Assembly (NCBI GenBank): GCA_051659505.1
Contig: JBOFOQ010000073.1
Coordinates: 3,275-67,274, forward strand
DNA from: JAGNZR01 sp051659505
GTDB taxonomy: Bacteria; Fusobacteriota; Fusobacteriia; Fusobacteriales; Fusobacteriaceae
Direction: 5' to 3'
Length of the DNA: 64,000 bases
The notes below the pieces were generated by a model, which ran no database searches, had not been told where the DNA came from, and saw only the letters and a list, made by a program, of their open reading frames with translations. Below are positions 37,057 through 45,177 of the stretch, piece after piece. Each line of letters opens with the position of its first letter. Positions within the stretch are counted from its first letter, which is position 1. A program made the translations under genes and the position numbers.

Positions 37057-37371
37057 TTAATATGCTCCTAGCTTCTCTAGTATTTCATCTTTTGATTTAA
37101 ATCCTATTAAATGATCTATTTGAATACCATCTTTAAATATCATCATAGTAGGAATACTTCTAATTTTAAAGTTTGAAGCTATTTCTGGGTTGCTATCTAC
37201 ATCTACTTTGCAAATTTTTATATTTGTTTCTTGTGAAAGTTCTTCTAAAATTGGTCCTAACATTTTACATGGTCCACACCACTCAGCCCAAAAATCAACT
37301 AATACAATTCCTTCTCCTTTTAACACTTGCTCTTCAAATGATTGTGTGCTTAAATTTATTATTTTACTCAT
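37057..37371 (-). CDS. trxA: Thioredoxin
   Basis: 104 aa, one thioredoxin fold with the active site WAEWCGPCKML at about 28-38 and the cis-Pro loop RSIPTMMIF. No signal peptide, so cytoplasmic. It lies between tsaB and lptD, 49 bases before the latter; a link to envelope disulfides is not suggested because this LptD lacks Cys. ATG with AAGGAGG. Confidence 0.96.
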   Translation of the reverse strand: MSKIINLSTQSFEEQVLKGEGIVLVDFWAEWCGPCKMLGPILEELSQETNIKICKVDVDSNPEIASNFKIRSIPTMMIFKDGIQIDHLIGFKSKDEILEKLGAY

Positions 37372-37388
37372 TTTATTCCTCCTTAAAA

Positions 37389-38090
37389 TTAAATCTTTTT
37401 ATTTTTTTCAAGTTTTTCTCTTTCAGCTTGAGTTTTACTTATATAAAATGGTTCTAATGTAATTAAATTATCTTTTTCCTTTTCCAGTGAAAGTTCCGCT
37501 AAAATCAGAGCTCTAGGTAGAGATAAAGCTTTTGATAAAAATATAGCATTCTCCCCCATAATTTCAGTTATTTCATTTTTATAGGCAATAGCTCCGTCTC
37601 CTACAAAAATAATTTTGTTGTTTTTGTATTTAGGTAAAAATTCTAATATTTCTCCATCTAAATATTCTAATTCAGAGTTTAATTTTCCTAGTTCATTTTT
37701 ACCATATAAACTGTAGTAAACTCTTAATTTTCTTGCATCTATCATAGGCATAATCTTTATATTCCTGTCTTCATTAGTAGCAAGGTTTGCTATTACTTCT
37801 AATTCATTAACACCTACAATGGATTTGTTTAAAGAAAAAGCAAGACCTTTAGCAAGAGCAACACCTATTCTTATCCCTGTAAAAGACCCTGGCCCTGTGC
37901 TTACTGCCACTGTATCAACATCTTTAATGCTCAAGTTTGTTAATTTAAAAAGAGAATCTATTCCCCCCATAATAGTTTCTGAATGATTAGAATTGCTATT
38001 AAGAGTTATCTCTCCAACAGGTCCTTTTTCTTTTAAATAAAGTGCCATTGTTCCTACTTTGGTTGAGGTATCAATTGCTAAAACTAACAT
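37389..38090 (-). CDS. tsaB: tRNA t6A37 biosynthesis protein TsaB
   Basis: 233 aa ASKHA-fold protein, beginning VLAIDTSTKVGTMAL with VSTGPGSFTGIRIGVALAKGLA, the TsaB hallmark. It partners with TsaD and TsaE to make t6A37, the substrate of MtaB at 12.2 kb. tsaD is not in the window. It overlaps tsaE by 20 bases. ATG start. Confidence 0.95.
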   Translation of the reverse strand: MLVLAIDTSTKVGTMALYLKEKGPVGEITLNSNSNHSETIMGGIDSLFKLTNLSIKDVDTVAVSTGPGSFTGIRIGVALAKGLAFSLNKSIVGVNELEVIANLATNEDRNIKIMPMIDARKLRVYYSLYGKNELGKLNSELEYLDGEILEFLPKYKNNKIIFVGDGAIAYKNEITEIMGENAIFLSKALSLPRALILAELSLEKEKDNLITLEPFYISKTQAEREKLEKNKKI

Positions 38091-38532
38091 TTTCTACCTC
38101 CTTTTCCAACTCTTTATTTCCATATACATTTATTTCTATCTCTCTTTTTTCATCTTCAAAATAACTAAATTTTATCTCTATATATTCTTTAGGAAGTTCT
38201 GACTCAATTATATCTGCCCATTCAATAAGAGTTACTCCTCCTGAGTTTAAACAATCTTCATACCCCACTTCATACACTTCCTCACCTTTTGTTAATCTAT
38301 AAACATCAAAATGATATAGAGGTAATCTTCCTGATTTATACTCTAAGTAGTAGTTAAAGGTAGGACTTTTTATATTTTCTACTACTCCAAACTCCTTAGC
38401 AAATGTTTTAACAAAGGTTGTTTTTCCTGTTCCTAAATCTCCAATTAATGCTATTACAGTATTTTCTTTTACTAAGTTCGCTAAATTCTTAGCTATAATA
38501 TTTATTTCATCAAATGTGAGTATTTTTTTCAT
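38071..38532 (-). CDS. tsaE: tRNA t6A37 biosynthesis ATPase TsaE
   Basis: 153 aa. Walker A GDLGTGKTTF at 31-40, then KSPTFNYYLEY and LYHFDVYRL, and LIEWADII: the full TsaE set. It couples ATP hydrolysis to the TsaBD complex. 8 bases after rfaE2 and overlapping tsaB. Confidence 0.96.
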   Translation of the reverse strand: MKKILTFDEINIIAKNLANLVKENTVIALIGDLGTGKTTFVKTFAKEFGVVENIKSPTFNYYLEYKSGRLPLYHFDVYRLTKGEEVYEVGYEDCLNSGGVTLIEWADIIESELPKEYIEIKFSYFEDEKREIEINVYGNKELEKEVENVSFSN

Positions 38533-38540
38533 TAATCCTC

Positions 38541-39005
38541 CTACTTTGAATTAATTTTATTAACTATATTAGTTGTTGATTTCCCCTCTACAAAACTTAA
38601 AATTCTAACTTCACCACCATTTTTTTCAACTACTGCTGTTTCAGGTAGGTCTTCTTTTTTATAATCTCCACCTTTAACATGAATACTTGGTTTTAACTCC
38701 TCTATAATCTCCATAGGGGTATCCTCTTCAAATATCACTGTAAAATCTACTGCTTTTAATCCTGAAAGCATTTCTGCTCTGTCTCTTTCATTATTAATAG
38801 GTCTGCTCTCTCCTTTTAGCCTTTTCACAGAAGCATCTGAGTTTATCCCTACTATTAGCATATCCCCTTGATTTCTAGCTTCATTCATATATCGCAGATG
38901 TCCCACATGAAGAATATCAAAACAACCATTTGTAAATACCACTTTTTTTCCTGATTCTTTTAATTCTTCAATAATTTTTTTAGCTAATTCTCTTGAAAGT
39001 ATCAT
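38541..39005 (-). CDS. rfaE2: D-glycero-beta-D-manno-heptose 1-phosphate adenylyltransferase
   Basis: 154 aa cytidylyltransferase-fold enzyme. TNGCFDILHVGHLRYMNEAR carries the HxGH site, followed by LIVGINSDASVKRLKG and GGDYKKEDLPE. This stand-alone form corresponds to the C-terminal domain of HldE and makes ADP-heptose precursor for LPS core, a diderm marker. The kinase half is not in the window. First gene of the operon that ends in lptD, so LPS sugar supply and LPS export share a transcript. ATG with GGAGAG. Confidence 0.93.
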   Translation of the reverse strand: MILSRELAKKIIEELKESGKKVVFTNGCFDILHVGHLRYMNEARNQGDMLIVGINSDASVKRLKGESRPINNERDRAEMLSGLKAVDFTVIFEEDTPMEIIEELKPSIHVKGGDYKKEDLPETAVVEKNGGEVRILSFVEGKSTTNIVNKINSK

Positions 39006-39070
39006 TTCTCTCCTTTTAATTATATTATTTATATTTTTCTATTTTTTTTATACATTTTATCGTATATTTA

Positions 39071-39076
39071 ATTATA
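39071..39076 (-). promoter_or_regulatory. Putative -10 for rfaE2 operon
   Basis: Minus strand TATAAT about 66 bases upstream of rfaE2, after the upp terminator. The -35 area is a T-run, so this is weak. Confidence 0.35.
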
Positions 39077-39104
39077 CTCTAAAAATGCATAAAAAAAAAC
39101 AAAA

Positions 39105-39147
39105 AAAAATAGAGTTCCAACTAATTTTATAGTTTAGCTCTATTTTT
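39105..39147 (-). terminator. Terminator after upp
   Basis: 10-bp outer stem (AAAAATAGAG with CTCTATTTTT) with an inner 5-bp stem, followed on the minus strand by a long T-run, 13 bases past the upp stop. Confidence 0.88.
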
Positions 39148-39159
39148 TTTCATAAAATA

Positions 39160-39786
39160 TTATTTAGTACCAAATATTCTATCTCCACAATCTCCTAAAC
39201 CTGGATATATATATCCGTTAGAATCTAGTCCTTGATCTATTTTAGCTATGTATATATCTACATCAGGATGCTTATTTAATATTTTAGCTATTCCCTCTGG
39301 AGCTGCAACTAAACACATGAACACTATATCTTTTACTCCATTTTCTTTTAAATAATCTATAGCATAAACTGCTGAACCACCTGTTGCTAACATTGGGTCT
39401 AAAAGTAAAACTTTTCTTTCTGCTATATCCTCAGGAAGTTTACAATAATAATATACTGGTTCTAAAGTTTCTTCATTTCTATAAACTCCAATATGACCTA
39501 TTTTTGCAGTTGGTATTAAATCTAAAATTCCTTCTACCATTCCAAGACCAGCTCTTAAAATTGGTACAATTCCAACAGACTTATCCACCAAAGTATATCC
39601 TCTTGTTTCCATAATTGGAGTTTCAACTGTAGTCTCCTCAACTTTTATACTTTTTGTAGCTTCATATGTCATAAGTTTTGCAATTTCATTTAAGTTTTCT
39701 CTGAATGTTTTAGTATCTGTTGTCTTATCTCTTAAAATTGTTAACTTATGCTGAATTAATGGATGATTCACTTCTATTACTGCCAT
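39160..39786 (-). CDS. upp: Uracil phosphoribosyltransferase
   Basis: 208 aa from the ATG at 39786 (MAVIEVNHPLIQHKL), which has AAGGGGGA upstream. The longer open frame runs into the rpmE terminator and is rejected. PRPP-binding loop DPMLATGGSA, ETRGYTLVDKSVGIVPILRAGLGM and the C-terminal GLGDCGDRIFGT fit Upp. It salvages uracil to UMP. Single-gene unit between two terminators. Confidence 0.97.
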   Translation of the reverse strand: MAVIEVNHPLIQHKLTILRDKTTDTKTFRENLNEIAKLMTYEATKSIKVEETTVETPIMETRGYTLVDKSVGIVPILRAGLGMVEGILDLIPTAKIGHIGVYRNEETLEPVYYYCKLPEDIAERKVLLLDPMLATGGSAVYAIDYLKENGVKDIVFMCLVAAPEGIAKILNKHPDVDIYIAKIDQGLDSNGYIYPGLGDCGDRIFGTK

Positions 39787-39817
39787 TTTCTTCCCCCTTA
39801 CTCTTTTTTTTACAAAA

Positions 39818-39840
39818 AAAAGAGGCAATTCGCCTCTTTT
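39818..39840 (-). terminator. Terminator after rpmE
   Basis: Perfect 9-bp stem (AAAAGAGGC with GCCTCTTTT), 5-base loop, T-run on the minus strand, 2 bases after the rpmE stop. Confidence 0.9.
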
Positions 39841-39842
39841 GA

Positions 39843-40052
39843 TTATTTAGCAATTTTGAATTTTTTATTAAATTTATCAACTCTACCGTCAGCATCATTA
39901 AATTTAGCTTTACCAGTATAAAATTGATGGCAATTAGAACATACAGCTATTTTTAATTCTGGTTTTGTTAACGTTGATCTAGTTTCAAATTTAACCCCAC
40001 AAGTACATTCAACTGTTATTATGTCATATTTTGGATGAATATTTTTTTTCAT
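39843..40052 (-). CDS. rpmE: 50S ribosomal protein L31 (zinc-binding type)
   Basis: 69 aa from the ATG at 40052, MKKNIHPKYDII, the normal L31 start. The longer frame to 40109 would include the promoter -10 and is rejected. Cys16 and Cys18 with Cys38 and Cys41 form the zinc site, so this is the C+ form. The C-terminus ends in RVDKFNKKFKI as usual. Confidence 0.96.
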   Translation of the reverse strand: MKKNIHPKYDIITVECTCGVKFETRSTLTKPELKIAVCSNCHQFYTGKAKFNDADGRVDKFNKKFKIAK

Positions 40053-40099
40053 TTTAAGTGTCACCGTCCTTTTTCCATTCGTTTTCAATATTACAAGGA

Positions 40100-40128
40100 A
40101 TTTTACCATGTATTATTGTTTTTTGCAA
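40100..40128 (-). promoter_or_regulatory. Promoter for rpmE
   Basis: Minus strand TTGCAA (40128-40123), 17-base spacer ending TGG, TAAAAT (40105-40100): extended -10. About 48 bases upstream of the L31 ATG. Confidence 0.7.
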
Positions 40129-40216
40129 GAATTTTATTTTACTTTCTTTAATTTTTAAGTTATAATTTAATAATAAATTATATAAGAAATCTATACAAGG
40201 TGGTGCTTAGTTAACT

Positions 40217-40885
40217 ATGGCTTCTAAAGGTAAAAAGTTTTATGCTTACTTACTCATAAATAAAAATACTCAAGGAATCACAACTTCTTGGGACAACTGC
40301 AAGGCTACAGTTGCTGGAACTCTCTCTCGTTATAAGTCATTCGCTTCAAAAGAGGAGGCTCAAATATGGCTTGATAAAGGTGCTATATATGATATTAATC
40401 CTAAGTCAAAAGAGGAAAAAGAAAAAAAGGAAAAAAAAATTGAAAATAATAAAATTTTGAAAAGTCAATTAACTGAGGGAATTTATTTTGATTCTGGAAC
40501 TGGGCGTGGAATTGGAACTGAAATTAGAGTTACTAATTTAAAAGGATTTTCTTTTCTCACTGAATATTTTCCCGATAAAACAAATGAATTTGGAAATATT
40601 AATTTGGGAAAAGATAGAACAAATAATTTTGGGGAGTTAGCTGCCCTATATTATGCACTGGATATTGCTATTCGTCAGCAAAATTTTGAAGTTTTTGGAG
40701 ATAGTCATTTAGTTATTAATTTTTGGTCTTTAGGTAGATCAAAAAAAGAAAATCTTCCTGATGAAACTAACCAACTTATTGAAATTGTAGTTAAAAGAAG
40801 AAAAGTTTTTGAACAACTTGGTGGAACAGTGAAATTTGTTCCTGGTGATATTAATCCTGCTGATTTAGGTTTTCACAAATCTTGA
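40217..40885 (+). CDS. rnhA: RNase H with N-terminal viroplasmin domain
   Basis: 222 aa. Residues 5-50 (KKFYAYLLINKNTQGITTSWDNCKATVAG, then YKSFASKEEAQIWL) are a viroplasmin/caulimovirus VI type domain that binds RNA-DNA hybrids. A Lys/Glu linker (about 63-82) leads to an RNase HI domain with Asp92, Glu140, Asp162 and Asp216 as the likely catalytic set. It removes RNA from hybrids. ATG start; the AAGGTGG upstream is a rather long 13 bases away. Divergent from rpmE; a TATAAT at 40161 may be its -10. Confidence 0.9.
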   Translation: MASKGKKFYAYLLINKNTQGITTSWDNCKATVAGTLSRYKSFASKEEAQIWLDKGAIYDINPKSKEEKEKKEKKIENNKILKSQLTEGIYFDSGTGRGIGTEIRVTNLKGFSFLTEYFPDKTNEFGNINLGKDRTNNFGELAALYYALDIAIRQQNFEVFGDSHLVINFWSLGRSKKENLPDETNQLIEIVVKRRKVFEQLGGTVKFVPGDINPADLGFHKS

Positions 40886-40912
40886 AAAAGAGAAGATTTT
40901 TTCTTCTCTTTT
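40886..40912. terminator. Bidirectional terminator after rnhA
   Basis: 10-bp perfect stem (AAAAGAGAAG with CTTCTCTTTT), 7-base loop, starting at the rnhA stop. T-rich on both strands, so it can also stop yigZ transcripts. Confidence 0.8.
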
Positions 40913-40996
40913 ATTTTCTTTTATTTTATTTTATTTTATTTTATTTTATTTTATTTTATTTTATTTTATTTTATTTTATTTTATTTTATTTTATTT
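40909..40996. repeat. TTTTA pentanucleotide microsatellite
   Basis: About fifteen uninterrupted copies of TTTTA from 40919, with one more unit before a single C interruption at 40918. It fills the gap between the convergent rnhA and yigZ genes, outside any coding frame or evident promoter. Confidence 0.95.
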
Positions 40997-41004
40997 CTCT
41001 TTTT

Positions 41005-41592
41005 TTAAATTTTTACGACTAATATACTAGATATTAATTTTATATTAAAATACTGTTCTTTAGATAATTTAACTAAATAAGTTACCCTTTCACTATAATT
41101 CTTTTCTAAAATATCTATATTGTTTACTTTTAAATAATTATCAACATCACTATTTTTTTCATAAGAAAAATCTAATATATATTTATCTAGTTCTAAATAT
41201 ACCTCTATTTCAGCTTCTTGAACTGCTAATTTAACTGTTTTAGCATAATTCCTAACAAGACCTCCTGCCCCTAATTTAATACCTCCAAAATATCTTGTAG
41301 CAACCACAACTAAATTTCCAACTTCCATATATGTTAATATGTCTCCCATAGGTTTTCCTGCAGTACCAGAAGGTTCCCCATCATCGTCGACTTTAAAATA
41401 TTCTTGTCCGTTTTCAAAAACTTTATAAACACTACAGTTATGACTAGCATCTTTATGTTTTTCTTTTATCTCGTTTATGTAGAGTTCAGCTTCTTTCTTA
41501 GTTTTTATAGGTTTTATATAACCTATAAATTTAGATTTTTTTTCTTCAAATTCTATACAAGTTTCTTTCTTTACTGTTTTCATCTCTTTCAC
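41005..41592 (-). CDS. yigZ: YigZ/IMPACT family protein
   Basis: 195 aa. The N-terminal UPF0029 domain has KKSKFIGYIKPIKTKKEAELYINEIKEKHKDASHNCSVYK, DDDGEPSGTAGKPM and TRYFGGIKLGAGGLVRNYAKTV, all family hallmarks. A shorter C-terminal EF-G-like domain follows. The exact role is not settled; the eukaryotic relative IMPACT binds translation factors. 2 bases after the FUSC gene. Confidence 0.93.
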   Translation of the reverse strand: MKEMKTVKKETCIEFEEKKSKFIGYIKPIKTKKEAELYINEIKEKHKDASHNCSVYKVFENGQEYFKVDDDGEPSGTAGKPMGDILTYMEVGNLVVVATRYFGGIKLGAGGLVRNYAKTVKLAVQEAEIEVYLELDKYILDFSYEKNSDVDNYLKVNNIDILEKNYSERVTYLVKLSKEQYFNIKLISSILVVKI

Positions 41593-41594
41593 TA

Positions 41595-42560
41595 TTATTT
41601 ATCCTTATATTTTTTTATAAATTCTATCTTTATATTTAAAAAATCATCTAAATAATTTAGACACTGAGCTAGCATTGCTCTATTTTCAAATTCTTCTCTT
41701 GTTTTAGGCAATTCCATTCTTCTAAATGTGTATCTTAGTGTTATTAGTTCTGCTTTGAGATCAGACATTAATCTATCTTGACCCATTGAGTTTCCAATTT
41801 TTTTCATATAATTAGATATCATTAAACTTTGCTCATAGGTTATGTGAAAACTTCTAAAATTATATCTCATTCTTTTTAAAACACCATACTGATTTCTTTT
41901 CATATTAAATAAGTCTATCTCATAAGTTGTATTGCTTAATAATGCATTATTAAAATTTGTCAGAGCTAGTGTTTTTCCTAATTCTATCTCTTTTTTTAGC
42001 TCTACAAATAATTTTTCTTCATTTATAGAAACACAATTACATAATAAATCATCGGACATATCTTTTATTATCTCTGACATTAGATTTATTATTTTACCAT
42101 CTGTCTTTTTTATTTTATTTTCAAGTTTAGGCATATATAAATTTAATAATATAGCTATTGTTCCACCTAATACTAATATTACTAATTCATTTGCTAAAAA
42201 TTTTGGAGCTATTGATTTTTCAACTAAAATATGTGTTGTTAAAACTACTGTTACTAAAAAACCTTGAAGTAAATTAAATTTTATACAAATAGGCATAAAA
42301 ATTAAGATAAATATCCCTAATACAACTGGGGTATATCCAAAACTATAAAACAAAAATACTGATATGCAAAGTCCTATTAGAGAAGCTATCAATCTTTCCA
42401 GTGCCACTTTCAAAGATTCTTTTTTTGTTCCCTGTATACTTATTATTGTTACTATACCTGTCGTAGCACCATATTTAATTCCAAAATAATTGGCAATTAG
42501 AATAGCTAAGCATGTTCCAAATGCTGTTTTGATAACTCTATGATCTAAATACTTTAACAT
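41595..42560 (-). CDS. FUSC-type aromatic acid exporter family membrane protein
   Basis: 321 aa. About six N-terminal membrane helices (residues 10-150, starting YLDHRVIKTAFGTCLAILIANYFGIKYG) are followed by a helical cytoplasmic part, the pattern of the DUF939/ArAE-like family. Substrate unknown; relatives export aromatic acids. ATG with AGGAGG; first gene before yigZ. Confidence 0.82.
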   Translation of the reverse strand: MLKYLDHRVIKTAFGTCLAILIANYFGIKYGATTGIVTIISIQGTKKESLKVALERLIASLIGLCISVFLFYSFGYTPVVLGIFILIFMPICIKFNLLQGFLVTVVLTTHILVEKSIAPKFLANELVILVLGGTIAILLNLYMPKLENKIKKTDGKIINLMSEIIKDMSDDLLCNCVSINEEKLFVELKKEIELGKTLALTNFNNALLSNTTYEIDLFNMKRNQYGVLKRMRYNFRSFHITYEQSLMISNYMKKIGNSMGQDRLMSDLKAELITLRYTFRRMELPKTREEFENRAMLAQCLNYLDDFLNIKIEFIKKYKDK

Positions 42561-42594
42561 ATTAATTCCTCCTAAAAATATAAACCCATATTTA

Positions 42595-42603
42595 ATTATA
42601 TCA
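42595..42603 (-). promoter_or_regulatory. Extended -10 promoter for FUSC-yigZ
   Basis: Minus strand TGATATAAT (42603-42595), 35 bases before the ATG. The 11-mer TGTGATATAAT is shared with the rplM and prfA promoters. Confidence 0.6.
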
Positions 42604-42638
42604 CACTATAAGTTCTCTTTATTTGTTTTTTCATAAAA

Positions 42639-43844
42639 CTAACCTAATAATAATTCCATAAAATTTATTAGTATATAATATAAAGTATTTGTAATAAACA
42701 TAGTTGGAAATAAGAGAGAAATAAAGCAGGAAAATATATATGCTGTTCCTATTGGGGTTATTAATGAACTGTACAATATTGTTTTTATAGAAAATTTATC
42801 AAAATAATAATAAATTAAAGGGGATAAGATAAGTTGTAGGAGTAAAGTAAATAAAAAATAATTTAATATGTAACTAATATATCTTTTTTTTATATAATCT
42901 TTTGTTAAGTTATTTATTTTTTTTAGTAACGGTACTATTATAGCTATTCCTAAAACTGCTGAATATGATAAAACAAATGAAACATCATAAAATATAACAG
43001 GGTTTAAAAGTAAGCTAATAATAAAAGAAATAGATAATGATTTTATAAAATTGGTATTCTCATAAAATATTTTTCCTAAAAGATAGATAACAGCCATTGT
43101 ATAAGCACGAACTACTGAAGGAGAGTTTGGGATACCTAAAAAGTATAAGGTCAAAAATAGTAAGGTTAAAATATCTCTAACTCTTTTTTTCACTTTAAAT
43201 TTAAGCAATAAACTGGAAATAATATATAGGACAATTCCCATATGTAACCCTGATATTGCTAAAAGATGAGCTACTCCTGTATCTATAAAAAGTGTTCTTA
43301 TCCTTTTATAAATCAATTTTTTTTCTCCTAACACGATTCCTTTATATAAATTTTTTTCTTCGTTACTAGAATTTTTAACTACTGTATTCACTCTTTTTTT
43401 TAAAATATTTTCTATAAATTTTTTTTCTATTTTTTTAAATTTCACAATATTTAAAGTGTACTGATTGGAATGTTTAGTTTGATACTTATCTTGAATAATA
43501 CCTTCTATGTGATATTTCCCACTGGGAAGATTGGACACGGTTACATAGTTCTTTATTTTAGAAAACTTATTATTTATTTTTAAAACTTCTCCTCTTCCCT
43601 CATAAATTTCAGAAATAACAGTTATTTTTTCATGTCTATTATAAGAGTTATTATTAACACCTGTATAAGTTCTTGCTAAAAATACAAAAGGAATTATGTA
43701 AAAAAGAATGTTTCTCTTTTTATACACAATTCCTATTATTAGTACTGCTATTCCTAATATAATTAATATTTTTACACTTGAAAAAAAAATAGTTATCATT
43801 ATAATAATTAAAAGCTCTATTGCTACAATCATAACTATATCCAT
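42639..43844 (-). CDS. ComEC/Rec2-family membrane protein, short form
   Basis: 401 aa from the ATG at 43844, with GAGGAG upstream; a GTG three codons earlier overlaps the MFS stop. The competence domain is recognisable: LYKGIVLGEKKLIYKRIRTLFIDTGVAHLLAISGLHMGIVLYII, then multiple membrane helices. Full ComEC proteins are about 700-800 aa and end in a metallo-beta-lactamase domain; this one stops after the membrane region. It may be a reduced DNA-uptake channel or a relative with another role. Last gene of coaX-tmcAL-MFS-comEC. Confidence 0.8.
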   Translation of the reverse strand: MDIVMIVAIELLIIIMITIFFSSVKILIILGIAVLIIGIVYKKRNILFYIIPFVFLARTYTGVNNNSYNRHEKITVISEIYEGRGEVLKINNKFSKIKNYVTVSNLPSGKYHIEGIIQDKYQTKHSNQYTLNIVKFKKIEKKFIENILKKRVNTVVKNSSNEEKNLYKGIVLGEKKLIYKRIRTLFIDTGVAHLLAISGLHMGIVLYIISSLLLKFKVKKRVRDILTLLFLTLYFLGIPNSPSVVRAYTMAVIYLLGKIFYENTNFIKSLSISFIISLLLNPVIFYDVSFVLSYSAVLGIAIIVPLLKKINNLTKDYIKKRYISYILNYFLFTLLLQLILSPLIYYYFDKFSIKTILYSSLITPIGTAYIFSCFISLLFPTMFITNTLYYILINFMELLLG

Positions 43845-43849
43845 TTTAA

Positions 43850-45154
43850 TCACTCCTCATATTTAAAATAAAAGATTAGAGCAACTAAAAATGAAAAAGC
43901 TGAAAATAAAGATGTTGAGTATATACCAATTTTTCCCACTAGTCCATTACCCTTAAAAGATAATATTATTGGAAGAATAATTATGGAAATCATAAAAGCT
44001 AATTTTAGAAAAAATCCTTGTATTCCAAAACAAATTCCTTCTATGCTTTGGTTATTTTTTTTACTAATTTTTACACTAATTTCACTAAGCATTACTGGTG
44101 GAAATATAAAAGCCGCTCCTGACACTGGTATTCCTAAAAGTCCAAAAATAAGAAATCCTAATTGTTTAGGCAATATATTTCCTACAAAACAAAGAGTAAT
44201 AGAAAGGACTATTAAAAGTAATAAGCTTATTAGCATTAATTTTCTATAACCATATCTTTTGGACAGTTTTGTTATGGGATAAAAAAATAACCCTGCCACT
44301 CCAAATAATAGTATAGAAACTATTGTTATACTTTCTTTCCCATATCCCATAATATCCTCTACATAGTAGTTCATTATGGCTCTTAGACTGTTAAAACCTA
44401 CAAAGAAAAATAATAAACCTAACAGATAATTAATAAAGAATTTTTCTTTGAATAATATTTTAACAGTTTCTTCAAATTTTATTTTAGAAACTTGGTTCAG
44501 TGAATATTTTTTTTCGTTTACTCCAAATATTGTGAAACAAGCTCCCACAGCTGATACAATAGAAAGAACTATTACCATACCTCTTATTCCTACTAAAGTA
44601 TTCCCACCACCTATATATTTTATTAAAATACCAGGTGTAATCATAGCTACACCACTATAAAGCAATCTAAATATAGACTGCCATGTGGAAAGAGTAAGTC
44701 TTTCTTCACTACTTTTTCCTATTTCTGGTATAAGGGCATTATAAGGTCCTCCAACAATTGTATAAAAACTAAAAAAAACAGAACCTACCACTGCTAAATA
44801 CAAAAATGTCGTCCCTTCACTTGAAATAGGAGGATAAAAAAAAGCTATTGTAGATAGTGTTAGTGGAATAGTTCCAAAAGCTATAAAAGGAATTCGTCTC
44901 CCCCACTTTGTATTTACTTTATCAGATATATAACCAATTAATGGATCAGTTACCATATCTACCACTCTTGATATTCCAAGAGCTAAAGAGAGTAAAATTG
45001 GTGATAAAATTCTTGGAAGTTCAGAACTTTCTGGTGGAAGATAAAAATAAAGTATCCACTGAGCAAAAATTTGATCAACAATGGCATAACTCACTCCTGC
45101 ACCGTAAAATATTTGTGTTTTTAAAGATATTTTATTATTTACTAATTCTCTCAT
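43850..45154 (-). CDS. MFS transporter, GPH (MelB-like) cation symporter family
   Basis: 434 aa, about 12 membrane helices. The GPH signatures are present: FYGAGVSYAIVDQIF near the start, DMVTDPLIGYISDKVNTKWGRRIPFIAFG at about 65-93, and FYTIVGGPYNALIPEI. Such carriers move glycosides or related solutes with a cation; substrate cannot be told. Lies between tmcAL and the ComEC-like gene with short gaps. ATG with AAGGAAGGA. Confidence 0.88.
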   Translation of the reverse strand: MRELVNNKISLKTQIFYGAGVSYAIVDQIFAQWILYFYLPPESSELPRILSPILLSLALGISRVVDMVTDPLIGYISDKVNTKWGRRIPFIAFGTIPLTLSTIAFFYPPISSEGTTFLYLAVVGSVFFSFYTIVGGPYNALIPEIGKSSEERLTLSTWQSIFRLLYSGVAMITPGILIKYIGGGNTLVGIRGMVIVLSIVSAVGACFTIFGVNEKKYSLNQVSKIKFEETVKILFKEKFFINYLLGLLFFFVGFNSLRAIMNYYVEDIMGYGKESITIVSILLFGVAGLFFYPITKLSKRYGYRKLMLISLLLLIVLSITLCFVGNILPKQLGFLIFGLLGIPVSGAAFIFPPVMLSEISVKISKKNNQSIEGICFGIQGFFLKLAFMISIIILPIILSFKGNGLVGKIGIYSTSLFSAFSFLVALIFYFKYEE

Positions 45155-45177
45155 CAGTTGATTCCTTCCTTTTACTA

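Noticed and set aside
39787..39828. N-terminal extension of upp
   Set aside because: It overlaps the rpmE terminator, and upp homologues start at the internal Met before NHPLIQHKL.
40053..40109. N-terminal extension of rpmE
   Set aside because: It contains the TAAAAT -10 of the rpmE promoter, and L31 normally starts MKK-IHP.
40909..40996. CRISPR-like repeat array
   Set aside because: The unit is 5 bases without spacers: a simple microsatellite.
42639..43844. ComEC pseudogene
   Set aside because: The reading frame is intact, has a good ribosome binding site, and no remnant of a lost C-terminal domain follows.
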